Below, piece after piece: positions 1 to 7,813 of a stretch of 64,000 bases of DNA. The position numbers and the translations under genes were made by a program. Within the stretch, counting starts at the first letter, position 1; every line of letters starts with the position of its first letter. Below the pieces are notes generated by a model. That model was not told where the DNA came from. It saw only the letters and a list, made by a program, of their open reading frames with translations, and did not search any database. Source of the DNA: Vibrio campbellii CAIM 519 = NBRC 15631 = ATCC 25920 (GTDB lineage: Bacteria; Pseudomonadota; Gammaproteobacteria; Enterobacterales; Vibrionaceae); contig NZ_CP015863.1 in the NCBI RefSeq assembly GCF_002163755.1, positions 3,100,001 through 3,164,000 of the forward strand, read 5' to 3'.

Positions 1-1
1 G

Positions 2-340
2 GTGCCTCTCAGTATTCCTCTCGCAGCACTGTTCTCCCAAGAAGCGGCAGTAAAAGACTTGCTGTGGCATTACCTCTTAGTGGTGCCATTTAGCTATGGT
101 TTCCAAGGCATTGTGATGATGTTAGTCAGTGGCTATAACGCAATGCACAAGCCGCTGCGAGCCTTCCAATGGAGCTTTATGCGCTTGTTTATCTTTACTT
201 TGCCTGCGGCATGGGTTGGCAGCCGACTGTACAGCATCGAAGGTTTATTTATCGGTATCGCACTGGGCAACATACTGGGTGGATTACTGGGTTATCTGTT
301 CGCTCTACGTGAGCATCGTTTAGCATTAACTGAACCATAA
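2..340 (+). CDS. MATE-type efflux transporter, C-terminal fragment
   Basis: The last 112 or so residues of a membrane protein whose start lies left of the window. Three to four hydrophobic helices are visible (LLVVPFSYGFQGIVMMLVSG, the stretch around FTLPAAWVGSRL, and GLFIGIALGNILGGLLGYLF), and the helix-breaking Pro/Gly pattern with a middle-helix NAMHKP turn resembles the end of MATE (multi-antimicrobial extrusion) cation/drug antiporters. The assignment rests on this C-terminal pattern alone, so another polytopic transporter is possible. The GTG at the left edge is only the first codon available in frame, not a real start. A strong hairpin terminator follows 45 bases after the stop. Confidence 0.55.
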   Translation: MPLSIPLAALFSQEAAVKDLLWHYLLVVPFSYGFQGIVMMLVSGYNAMHKPLRAFQWSFMRLFIFTLPAAWVGSRLYSIEGLFIGIALGNILGGLLGYLFALREHRLALTEP

Positions 341-384
341 GGTTCTTAATTCAGCAACGCTAACCTAACTGAATATTAGATAAT

Positions 385-416
385 AAAAAACCGCGGATAA
401 CCGCGGTTTTTTTTGA
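385..416. terminator. Bidirectional intrinsic terminator between the MATE gene and pfkA
   Basis: Stem AAAACCGCGG / CCGCGGTTTT with an ATAA loop (387-410), followed by T's on the plus strand and by A's on its left that read as T's on the minus strand. It can end both converging transcripts. Confidence 0.85.
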
Positions 417-437
417 TTTTGACTTTATCAAGCGAGC

Positions 438-1400
438 TTAGAATAGCTCTTCAGCAACTTGGTATAGGTCGCTGCGTACTGGACGTTTCATGTTCTCGAT
501 TGCATCGATGATGTCGTGGTGAACCAGTTGCTCTTTCACGATACCAACACAACGGCCGCCATGGCCTTCCATTAGCAAGTGAACGGCGTAGTTACCCATG
601 CGAGATGCTAGAACACGATCAAATGCAGCTGGACGACCACCACGCTGGATGTGGCCAAGAACCGTTGCGCGAGTTTCACGACCAGTCGCCGCTTCAATCT
701 CTCTCGCTAGTTCGTTTGCATCCATCATCAGCTCAGTTAGTGCGATAATTGCGTGCTTTTTACCTTTAGCAATGCCGTCTTGGATATTTTTGATTAACTT
801 GTCTTTATCTAGACCTGTTTCTGGCGTAATGATGTACTCACAACCACCTGCGATTGCAGACATCAGAGTCAGGTCACCACAGTGACGACCCATGATTTCT
901 ACGATAGAAATACGCTGGTGAGAAGAAGACGTGTCGCGTAGACGGTCGATTGCATCGATAACTGTGTTTAGCGCTGTTAGGTAACCGATTGTGTAATCTG
1001 TACCTGCGATGTCGTTATCGATTGTGCCTGGTAGACCGATACATGGGTAACCCATTTCAGTCAGTTTCTTAGCACCCATGTAAGAACCGTCACCACCGAT
1101 AACAACTAGTGCATCAATACCATGTTTTTTCAGGTTCTCAATCGCTTGTTCGCGTACTTCCACTTCCTTGAATTCAGGGAAGCGAGCAGAGCCTAGGAAT
1201 GTACCACCTTTGTTGATCACATCTGAAACGCTAGAACGATCTAGCTTCTCGATGCGGCCTTCATATAGACCTAGGTAGCCATCGTAAACACCGTAAACTT
1301 CCAATCCCTCAGATAGTGCTGTACGAACTACGCCGCGTACTGCAGCGTTCATACCAGGTGCGTCACCGCCACTTGTTAAAACACCGATCTTCTTAATCAT
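438..1400 (-). CDS. pfkA: ATP-dependent 6-phosphofructokinase I
   Basis: Phosphorylates fructose-6-phosphate to fructose-1,6-bisphosphate, the committed glycolytic step, in the cytoplasm. The product aligns without gaps to the 320-residue enterobacterial PfkA: N-terminal nucleotide motif GVLTSGGDAPGMNAAVRG, the GGDGS motif, catalytic TIDND (Asp127), the MGRHCGDL substrate loop and the ETRATVLGHIQRGG segment. I use the ATG at 1400 instead of the GTG two codons upstream, because it gives the family length and has a GAGGG ribosome-binding site at the right distance. It sits downstream of fieF on the same strand with a 285-bp gap, the same neighbourhood as in E. coli (cpxP-fieF-pfkA). Confidence 0.97.
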   Translation of the reverse strand: MIKKIGVLTSGGDAPGMNAAVRGVVRTALSEGLEVYGVYDGYLGLYEGRIEKLDRSSVSDVINKGGTFLGSARFPEFKEVEVREQAIENLKKHGIDALVVIGGDGSYMGAKKLTEMGYPCIGLPGTIDNDIAGTDYTIGYLTALNTVIDAIDRLRDTSSSHQRISIVEIMGRHCGDLTLMSAIAGGCEYIITPETGLDKDKLIKNIQDGIAKGKKHAIIALTELMMDANELAREIEAATGRETRATVLGHIQRGGRPAAFDRVLASRMGNYAVHLLMEGHGGRCVGIVKEQLVHHDIIDAIENMKRPVRSDLYQVAEELF

Positions 1401-1685
1401 GCTCACCCTCGATCTTTGGCAATCAATTTATTTAATTTTCTTCTAGGCCCCTTGTTACCAAGCAACCTGCATAATCCAGAACTGTGCGTTATGTTACATT
1501 TCCTCTACAGGAATACCAATGAAAACACACTTTTTTATGTAACTTTTCTACTTATGTAAGAGTATTACAGTTTCTCTTTGCAACTTCGTTGATTCACATC
1601 AGGATCACGATTCTTAATAAGTAGTGATGGAAAGATAGCCAATAAGCGCCTGTTTGTCGTCAGGCACCGTCTGATTTTTCGACCG

Positions 1686-2594
1686 CTACCAATCTTGCGC
1701 CTTCTGCTCCTTTTCTGGTCCAAATACAACCGACACTGGATCTTGGTGGATCAATACGTCCGCCTCGGGGAAAAGAGCCAGCAAATTGTCTTCTACTTTA
1801 TCGGCAATATGATGTGCTTCGATCAAACGTAAATTGTCATCTAGTTCTAGGTGTAACTGGATAAAGCGCGTTGGACCAGACATACGCGTGCGCAACTGAT
1901 GCACACCTAATACCTCATCCACTTTCAAGCACTCTGAGCGGATTTGTTCTAGTTCTTCATCAGGCAATTTTCTGTCTAATAGGATCTGAATCGCTTCGCT
2001 GACCATCTTGAAAGCGCTGTACAAAATAAAGATACCAATACCAATCGCGAAAACAGCATCGGCTTGAGTGACACCAAAGTAGCTTAGACCCAGTGCCACC
2101 ATAATGGCACCGTTCATATATAAGTCCGTTTGGTAGTGCAGCGAGTCTGCAGCGATCGCCTGGCTGCCGGTGACGCGCACCACATGCTTTTGGAACATCA
2201 CAAGTCCAAAGGTCACCACCATGGCGAATAGAGAGACGTAAATACCGAGCTCTGGAGCATTGAGTGTATTTGGACGGAAGAAACGTTCGATACCATTAAG
2301 AATCAAGAACACGGCAGAACCCGAGATAAACATGGCTTGCGCCAAGGCCGCTAAAGACTCTGCTTTACCGTGACCAAATGTATGTTCTCTGTCGGCAGGT
2401 TGTAAGGAATAGCGCACCACAATAAGGTTTACTACCGATGCCGCGATATCCAGCATCGAGTCAATTAAGGATGCAAGTAGACTGACCGAGCCAGTGACCC
2501 ACCAAGTGATGACTTTAACAATCAAAAGAAGTGTCGCGACAATAGTAGCCGTCCAAGCAGCCGTCGTGACTAAACGTGCGTATTGCTGTTTCAT
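1686..2594 (-). CDS. fieF: Cation diffusion facilitator, FieF-type Fe/Zn efflux pump
   Basis: Proton-driven exporter of divalent metal (zinc, ferrous iron) across the inner membrane. 302 residues, close to the 300 of E. coli FieF. Transmembrane helices fill the first two thirds. The binuclear/transport metal ligands of the family are visible as the pair in LIDSMLDIAAS (D-x3-D) and in SLHYQTD (H-x3-D). The cytoplasmic C-terminal ferredoxin-like domain carries further His residues (LGVHQL, LHLEL, HHIADKVED). Position between cpxP and pfkA matches the enterobacterial arrangement, which supports fieF over other CDF paralogues. Confidence 0.9.
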   Translation of the reverse strand: MKQQYARLVTTAAWTATIVATLLLIVKVITWWVTGSVSLLASLIDSMLDIAASVVNLIVVRYSLQPADREHTFGHGKAESLAALAQAMFISGSAVFLILNGIERFFRPNTLNAPELGIYVSLFAMVVTFGLVMFQKHVVRVTGSQAIAADSLHYQTDLYMNGAIMVALGLSYFGVTQADAVFAIGIGIFILYSAFKMVSEAIQILLDRKLPDEELEQIRSECLKVDEVLGVHQLRTRMSGPTRFIQLHLELDDNLRLIEAHHIADKVEDNLLALFPEADVLIHQDPVSVVFGPEKEQKAQDW

Positions 2595-2669
2595 AATCAG
2601 ATAGTTAACTCAAACCTTGTTTTGAGTATACCTTGAGAATCATGTAATGAGTATGAAATCGCCGAGATC

Positions 2670-2700
2670 AAAAAGAGGCAGCACTCTGGCTACCTCTTTC
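2670..2700 (-). terminator. Intrinsic terminator downstream of cpxP
   Basis: Read on the minus strand, AAAGAGGTAGC pairs with GCTGCCTCTTT (one internal mismatch) and is followed by a short T run. It lies 18 bases after the cpxP stop and separates cpxP from fieF. Confidence 0.75.
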
Positions 2701-2717
2701 ATTTGATTTATTAGCAA

Positions 2718-3227
2718 TTAGCTTTCATGGTGCTTCTTAGTAAGCTTTTTGAACTTCTCACCACACTCTTGATGACGTTCTTTCTGTAGCTCAACGTATT
2801 TTGTTTTTTGCTCAGGAGTCAGAACACTCAGCATTTGGTGCTTCTTCTCTAGCATCGCAACGCGTCGTTCTGTCTGTTTCTCAACCATCTCTTTTGCTAG
2901 GTCATTCGCTGCGGCTTCATCAAAGTTATCAGCCAATAGCAGTGCTTGAACCTTTTCGTGGTGCGCTTGACGCTCAGCCATACGTGCTTCTTTACCATCC
3001 GCGAATTTCGCTTTCATTGCCGCTTTGTTCGCTTGACGCATTTCTTTTAGTTGGTCTTTTTGTGCATCCGTTAGGTCTAGTTGACGCATAATGCCACGAT
3101 CCATACCTTTACCGCAGTCTCCATGGCCACCTTTGTGGTCTTTACCGCCGAATGCGAATGCACTCGCTGTACCTAAAGTTAGAGGTAGAACAACAGCCGC
3201 TAGTACTAATTTCTTTGCAGTTTTCAT
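2718..3227 (-). CDS. cpxP: Periplasmic Cpx pathway inhibitor CpxP (LTXXQ/Spy family)
   Basis: Periplasmic adaptor that binds the CpxA sensor domain and damps the envelope-stress response; also escorts misfolded proteins to degradation. The N-terminus is a clear Sec signal (MKTAKKLVLAAVVLPLTLG...ASAFA). The mature part is helical, His/Lys rich and has both LTXXQ motifs of the family (LTDAQ and LTPEQ). The open frame extends 44 codons upstream into the promoter, but the ATG at 3227 has an AAGGAAT ribosome-binding site and starts the signal peptide, giving 169 residues against about 166 in E. coli. Transcribed divergently from cpxRA, with CpxR boxes between. Confidence 0.93.
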   Translation of the reverse strand: MKTAKKLVLAAVVLPLTLGTASAFAFGGKDHKGGHGDCGKGMDRGIMRQLDLTDAQKDQLKEMRQANKAAMKAKFADGKEARMAERQAHHEKVQALLLADNFDEAAANDLAKEMVEKQTERRVAMLEKKHQMLSVLTPEQKTKYVELQKERHQECGEKFKKLTKKHHES

Positions 3228-3304
3228 AATGAGATTCCTTACACAGGTTAGTGATTCTTCTGAGCTGTTCTCACAGCGCTTGAGTGTAGAATACGACCTG
3301 CTAG

Positions 3305-3340
3305 GTAAAGCGACGTATAGAGAGCGTAAAGAATCGTAAA
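3305..3340. promoter_or_regulatory. CpxR binding sites between cpxP and cpxRA
   Basis: GTAAA-GAATC-GTAAA at 3326-3340 is a perfect match to the CpxR consensus GTAAA-N5-GTAAA. A second, imperfect copy (GTAAA-GCGAC-GTATA) lies at 3305-3319, 21 bases away, i.e. on the same face of the helix. The sites sit 78-113 bases upstream of each start, fitting autoregulation of cpxRA and activation of cpxP. Confidence 0.88.
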
Positions 3341-3417
3341 GAGTGCTTTTTACACTCATCTTTGCTCATCATTAGCATGTAATATTAAAGCGACCAGATT
3401 GATAAACAGGAACTGAA

Positions 3418-4107
3418 ATGGCGAAGATTCTTTTGATTGATGACGACACCGAACTAACCAGCCTACTGAAAGAAGTGCTGAGCTTTGAAGGTTTTGACGT
3501 CACGGAAGCAAATGATGGCGAAGCTGGCCTAGCAGCGATAAATAGCAAGATCGATCTTATCTTGCTCGACGTCATGATGCCGAAACTCAATGGAATGGAA
3601 ACCCTAAAGCGCCTGCGAGAAAACTGGGAAACGCCAGTCCTTATGCTAACGGCGAAAGGCGAAGAGATAGACCGCGTTATCGGCCTAGAGCTTGGCGCCG
3701 ATGATTACCTACCTAAACCATTTAGTGACCGCGAATTGCTGGCACGCATCCGTGCGATTTTGCGTCGTACCAGCAGTACTCAAAAGAGCAGCAAAAACAG
3801 CGACTGCATTGAGTACCAAGAAATCAAACTCTACCCGGGTAAGCAAGAGGCCTATTGCGACAATGCTTTAATGGACTTAACCACCACAGAGTTCGCCCTT
3901 CTAACCCACTTTGTGCAAAACCCTGGGCAAGTGCTAACTAAAGAAGCCTTGAGCTTAGATGTACTTGGCAAGCGCTTAGCCGCGTTTGATCGTGCGATCG
4001 ATATGCACGTGTCTAACCTACGTAAGAAACTGCCAGATCAAAGCAACGGTAAACCGCGCATCAAAACCTTACGTGGGCGTGGCTACATGTTGATTGAGGA
4101 GGATTAA
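3418..4107 (+). CDS. cpxR: Envelope-stress response regulator CpxR
   Basis: OmpR/PhoB-family DNA-binding response regulator of the Cpx system. The receiver domain (about residues 1-115) shows the acidic pair in LLIDDDTEL, the phospho-acceptor Asp in LILLDVMMPKLNG, the conserved Thr in VLMLTAKG and the Lys in YLPKPF. A winged-helix domain (about 130-229) ends with the HVSNLRKKLP recognition helix and the RTLRGRGYML wing. The start has an AACAGGAACTGAA leader with AGGA spacing. The stop overlaps the cpxA start by one base (TAATG), so translation is coupled. Confidence 0.96.
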   Translation: MAKILLIDDDTELTSLLKEVLSFEGFDVTEANDGEAGLAAINSKIDLILLDVMMPKLNGMETLKRLRENWETPVLMLTAKGEEIDRVIGLELGADDYLPKPFSDRELLARIRAILRRTSSTQKSSKNSDCIEYQEIKLYPGKQEAYCDNALMDLTTTEFALLTHFVQNPGQVLTKEALSLDVLGKRLAAFDRAIDMHVSNLRKKLPDQSNGKPRIKTLRGRGYMLIEED

Positions 4108-5510
4108 TGCGCCCGTCACGCTTCAAACTGCCGAAGATTAATAGCCTGTATGGACGCATCTTTGCCATCTTTTGGTTCACTATGTTTTTGGTTCTGATGG
4201 CGGTGCTGTCATTACCGCATTTGGATCCACGTAAAGCTCGCGACATTCCGAAAGAACATTATCAGCGCATGCTTGAAATACGTGACGGTATTGAGAAAAA
4301 ATACCGCAAGCAAGATAACCTGGGTAAGATCTTGTTCAGCCTCGAAGGGCAACGACGCAGTAAACATGATCCGCGTCCGCGCATCTTCTTTTCCGATCAC
4401 GAAGGGAATGTGCTGAGCACCTCGAGCCACAAAGACTTTAAGCTTCGTGCACTGCAAAACTTTGTCACCAGCATTGAAGATCAATCACAGCCGAAACAAA
4501 AACTCTACGGTCGCTACATGATTGCAGGCCCTGTGCCGATCAACATCGCCAATTCTGACCTGTTGATGTACGTCGGCTTTAAATGGAATGAACCGCCACC
4601 GATCATGCTGCGTCTGTTCGACCACCCATTGCAATTGCTCCTCGCCGTCATGTTGGTAAGTACACCCCTATTGTTATGGTTAGCATGGGCATTGAGCCAA
4701 CCAGCTCGACGATTGGAAACCGCGGCACAGCGTGTGGCCAAAGGTGAGTTTGTTATCGACCCGAACCTAGAAAAAGGCACAACAGAGTTTCGCCAAGCGG
4801 GTACCAGCTTTAACCAAATGGTTGAAGCGGTGAATCAGATGATTTCTGGTCAGCAACGTTTGCTTTCAGACATCTCACACGAGCTGCGATCACCTCTGAC
4901 TCGTCTGCGCATGGCAAGTGCTCTTGCAACTCGTAAGCAAGGTGAAAGCCCAGAGCTAACTCGCATTGATACCGAAGCTCAACGTTTAGAACAGATGATT
5001 GCTGAACTGCTTGAACTATCACGTATGCAAGTAAACAGTCATATGACGCGTGAGACTCAGCCTATTGCCAGTCTGTGGGAAGAGATCATCAAAGACGCGC
5101 AGTTCGAAGCCGAACAGATGGGTAAAAGCCTCAGCTACTCTGCCTTGCCTGATCGCAGTATCTCGGGGAACCCTAAACTGTTGATGAGCGCGGTAGAGAA
5201 CATCATCCGCAACGCGATTTACTATGGTAAAGACGAAGTGAAGATCGACATTCAGGCTTCCTTTGACACTCTCAGCATTGTGGTCGATGACAATGGTGAA
5301 GGCGTTCCTGAAGAAGAGCTCGAAGCGATTTTCCGTCCTTTCTATCGGGTATCGACCGCGCGCGACCGCCACTCAGGAGGCACAGGCTTAGGCTTAACCA
5401 TTACCGAAAGTGCTATCCGCCAACACAGTGGCGTGATCATCGCAAGTCGCAGTCCATTGGGTGGTTTACGTGTCACCATCACCCTGCCATTGATCGGCGC
5501 GGGCAAATAA
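4107..5510 (+). CDS. cpxA: Envelope-stress sensor histidine kinase CpxA
   Basis: Inner-membrane sensor kinase/phosphatase that phosphorylates CpxR when the envelope is damaged. Order: first membrane helix (about residues 13-35, IFAIFWFTMFLVLMAVLSLP), periplasmic sensor loop, second helix (about 170-192), HAMP linker, HisKA with H-box DISHELRSPLTRLRMA, then HATPase with N-box IIRNAIYYG, G1 DDNGEGVP and G2 GGTGLGLT. 467 residues, the family length. Translationally coupled to cpxR. Confidence 0.96.
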   Translation: MRPSRFKLPKINSLYGRIFAIFWFTMFLVLMAVLSLPHLDPRKARDIPKEHYQRMLEIRDGIEKKYRKQDNLGKILFSLEGQRRSKHDPRPRIFFSDHEGNVLSTSSHKDFKLRALQNFVTSIEDQSQPKQKLYGRYMIAGPVPINIANSDLLMYVGFKWNEPPPIMLRLFDHPLQLLLAVMLVSTPLLLWLAWALSQPARRLETAAQRVAKGEFVIDPNLEKGTTEFRQAGTSFNQMVEAVNQMISGQQRLLSDISHELRSPLTRLRMASALATRKQGESPELTRIDTEAQRLEQMIAELLELSRMQVNSHMTRETQPIASLWEEIIKDAQFEAEQMGKSLSYSALPDRSISGNPKLLMSAVENIIRNAIYYGKDEVKIDIQASFDTLSIVVDDNGEGVPEEELEAIFRPFYRVSTARDRHSGGTGLGLTITESAIRQHSGVIIASRSPLGGLRVTITLPLIGAGK

Positions 5511-5529
5511 CCCCATAAAGATCAAAGTT

Positions 5530-5548
5530 GATAATGATTTTCATTAGC
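5530..5548. promoter_or_regulatory. Fur box upstream of the superoxide dismutase gene
   Basis: GATAATGATTTTCATTAGC matches the 19-bp Fur consensus GATAATGATAATCATTATC at 16 of 19 positions. It ends 34 bases before the start codon, as expected for iron-repressed sodA-type genes that are expressed when Fe-SOD cannot be metallated. Confidence 0.8.
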
Positions 5549-5582
5549 GTTAAGGTAAATCTTCCATTTAGGAGGATTTACA

Positions 5583-6191
5583 ATGGCGCATATTTTCCCA
5601 GAGCTTCCATACCGCTACGACGCGTTAGAGCCGTACATCGATGCGAAAACCATGGAAGTTCACTACAGCAAACATCATAAGACTTATTACGATAAATTTA
5701 TGGCTGCTATTCAAGGCAGTGATCTCGAAACTCAGACCCTCGATGACATCTTCGCTTGCATTTCTCGACACAGCCCAGCAATTCGCAACAACGGTGGCGG
5801 CTATTACAACCACATCATTTACTGGAACTGCATGTCACCCAATGGTGGCGGTGAACCTCAAGGCTCTCTAGCACAAGCCATCAACGACAAGTTTGGCAAC
5901 TTCCAAACATTCAAAGATGAATTCGCACAAGCAGCTATTAATACTTTTGGCTCAGGCTTCGCTTGGCTAATCGTAAAGGATGGCGAGATTCACATTACCT
6001 CCACCAGCAACCAAGATAACCCATTAATGGATGTGGCCGCCCAACAAGGTGAACCAATCCTAGCATTGGATGTATGGGAGCACGCTTACTACATCACCTA
6101 CCAAAACCGTCGTCCTGAATACATCGACGCATGGTGGAATGTGGTCAACTGGCGAGCGGTAGAAGAGAGCTATGCTCGCGCATTAGGTTAA
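5583..6191 (+). CDS. sodA: Superoxide dismutase, Mn/Fe family (SodA-type)
   Basis: Dismutates superoxide to hydrogen peroxide and oxygen in the cytoplasm. The four metal ligands are visible at His27, His77, Asp163 and His167 (DVWEHAYY motif), and the length (202) fits bacterial Mn/Fe-SODs. The second-ligand helix reads GGGYYNHIIYW, which differs from the GGHANHSLFW of classical E. coli SodA, so metal choice from sequence is not secure. The Fur box in front and the position next to cpxRA, as for the V. cholerae Mn-type gene, favour SodA. Start chosen at the ATG with the strong TTAGGAGG site. Confidence 0.88.
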   Translation: MAHIFPELPYRYDALEPYIDAKTMEVHYSKHHKTYYDKFMAAIQGSDLETQTLDDIFACISRHSPAIRNNGGGYYNHIIYWNCMSPNGGGEPQGSLAQAINDKFGNFQTFKDEFAQAAINTFGSGFAWLIVKDGEIHITSTSNQDNPLMDVAAQQGEPILALDVWEHAYYITYQNRRPEYIDAWWNVVNWRAVEESYARALG

Positions 6192-6324
6192 CTCTCTTTC
6201 TCGAGCGGGCGACAAGGTTCACCGAAATGCTCTCTTCTATACCCAGTCATTGTGCTGAATCTCGCTTCTCATGGTGACTTGGGTATATACTGCTCGCCTG
6301 TTTTGACCAATCTAACTCAATACC

Positions 6325-6804
6325 ATGTTTGATATCGCTCTATACGAACCAGAAATCGCGCCGAACACCGGCAACATCATTCGCCTGTGTGCTAACTGTG
6401 GTGCGAATCTCCACCTGATTGAGCCACTGGGTTTCGATCTAGAAGAGAAGAAAGTCCGCCGCGCAGGTTTGGATTACCACGATTTGGCTCGCGTGACGCG
6501 TCATAAAGATTATCAAGCATTCTTGGAATACTTAGAGAAAGAGAAACAAGGCAACTACCGCCTGTTTGCATGCACGACCAAAACAACAGGTCATCATGTA
6601 GATGCAAAGTACCAAGAAGGTGACGTGCTAATGTTTGGTCCTGAAACGCGTGGCCTACCAGCAGATGTGATTGAAAGTTTGCCAATGGAGCAACGTATCC
6701 GCATTCCAATGATGCCAGATGCTCGCAGCCTAAACCTATCTAACGCTGTTGCTATCATTGCGTTTGAGGCATGGCGTCAAATGGGTTTTGAAGGCGCAAT
6801 GTAA
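6325..6804 (+). CDS. trmL: tRNA (cytidine/uridine-34 2'-O)-methyltransferase TrmL
   Basis: SPOUT-class enzyme that methylates the ribose of the wobble base in tRNA-Leu isoacceptors. 159 residues, essentially only the catalytic domain, as in E. coli TrmL (YibK). Family motifs are clear: N-terminal NTGNIIRLCANCGANLHLI, central LMFGPETRGLP and C-terminal knot RSLNLSNAVAIIAFEAWRQ. A single-gene unit; a hairpin terminator lies 22 bases downstream, shared with the converging fxsA. Confidence 0.95.
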   Translation: MFDIALYEPEIAPNTGNIIRLCANCGANLHLIEPLGFDLEEKKVRRAGLDYHDLARVTRHKDYQAFLEYLEKEKQGNYRLFACTTKTTGHHVDAKYQEGDVLMFGPETRGLPADVIESLPMEQRIRIPMMPDARSLNLSNAVAIIAFEAWRQMGFEGAM

Positions 6805-6825
6805 GCGCTGCAAACTACAGATATC

Positions 6826-6857
6826 AAAAAGGGCGCTATATGCGCCCTTTTGTTTTT
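6826..6857. terminator. Bidirectional terminator between trmL and fxsA
   Basis: Stem AAAAGGGCGC / GCGCCCTTTT around TATAT, with T's after it on the plus strand and A's before it. It fits both convergent genes. Confidence 0.82.
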
Positions 6858-6870
6858 CTTACTGAGTGAA

Positions 6871-7389
6871 TCAGTTGAGCTTGTTACGATCATCGTCGTC
6901 TTTGCGCTCGTACTCACCTTCAAAGGTATTGCCGTTATCCGATTGAGAGTCAGATGGGTCACGACGGAATGGGTCTTGCTCAAATGGACCTTGATTTGAG
7001 AAACCACCTTGGAAGCCGCCACCATTCATGGTCTTCACCACCATCTTGCTCATTAGGTATTTCGCAATCGCCGCTCGCGGTGCTGGCAACAACACTAACA
7101 TACCCAATGCGTCGGTCATGAAACCTGGTGTTAACAGCAATACGCCTGCAACGGCCAGCATTACGCCTTCAAAAATTTGCTGAGCCGGAAGCTCACCTTG
7201 CTCTAAGCGACCTTGCACTGACATCAAGGTCTGGATGCCTTGGCTACGCACCAAAGACGCACCAACAAATGCAGTAATCAATACTAAAGCAATCGTAGGC
7301 CATAGACCTAAGAAGCCCCCCACCTGAATAAATAGGCCGATTTCGATGATCGGGACGAAAATAAACGCCAATAATAAGATAGGAAACAC
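6871..7389 (-). CDS. fxsA: FxsA family inner-membrane protein
   Basis: FxsA-family cytoplasmic membrane protein; in E. coli overexpression relieves F-exclusion of phage T7, but its normal role is unclear. Four hydrophobic segments are seen (PILLLAFIFVPIIEIGLFI, WPTIALVLITAFVGASLV, GVMLAVAGVLLLTPGFMTD, ALGMLVLLPAPRAAI), then a Gly/Phe/Gln-rich acidic tail. The family core begins FPILLLAF, so I use the GTG at 7389, which has an AGGAGGG site just upstream; the longer frame to 7440 lacks both family similarity and a site. Neighbour of aspA, as in E. coli. Confidence 0.88.
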   Translation of the reverse strand: MFPILLLAFIFVPIIEIGLFIQVGGFLGLWPTIALVLITAFVGASLVRSQGIQTLMSVQGRLEQGELPAQQIFEGVMLAVAGVLLLTPGFMTDALGMLVLLPAPRAAIAKYLMSKMVVKTMNGGGFQGGFSNQGPFEQDPFRRDPSDSQSDNGNTFEGEYERKDDDDRNKLN

Positions 7390-7813
7390 ATGCCCTCCTT
7401 TGTTCAATTCAGTGTAATGGCAAAAGCCTACTAAGCTCAAACGAATCGTTGTAAAAAAGCGTGTTCACACTTAGGAGAATCCACTGATGCAAAATCGCCC
7501 TTTGAACAAAGGTGCATATATAAAAATGGGTCGTTGAAAAGTGCTAATTTCGCACTCTTAAAATCCATGTTTGTCGAGGAAAAACACCTACCACCAAAGG
7601 GTTATTAATATCCCATTCATACTTTGCAAATTATTGACGCATTAAAAGCGAAAAAGGTGATCAAGTTACTATTTTTATGCGCTAGGTGCAGTATGATGTG
7701 CCACATAAGTCAGGACGGTTTTCCCAGCCAAAAACTCTGATGAACGGATTCTAGATTGCAGAAATGGCTAATAAATAACTTAAATATCAGAATTATTATC
7801 TAAGGATCCTGTT
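7390..7813. promoter_or_regulatory. Intergenic region between fxsA and aspA
   Basis: 424 bases holding the divergent promoters of fxsA and aspA. I find no clean FNR (TTGAT-N4-ATCAA) or CRP site; GGTGATCAAGTTACTA near 7658-7673 is only a weak CRP-like candidate. A short reading frame with a good ribosome-binding site lies at 7487-7537, and an AGTGC/GCACT hairpin at about 7540-7555. aspA has its own AAGGAT site just before its ATG. Confidence 0.4.
7487..7537 (+). CDS. Possible 16-codon leader peptide or small protein
   Basis: ATG at 7487 preceded by TTAGGAG at good spacing (9 bases), then 16 codons ending in TGA; product MQNRPLNKGAYIKMGR. It lies in the aspA upstream region, 277 bases before aspA. 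The ribosome-binding site is the only support; I recognise no homologue and it may be chance. Confidence 0.15.
   Translation: MQNRPLNKGAYIKMGR

Noticed and set aside
7650..7680. CRP or FNR site for aspA
   Set aside because: GGTGATCAAGTTACTA has only one good half-site; no TTGAT-N4-ATCAA match was found.
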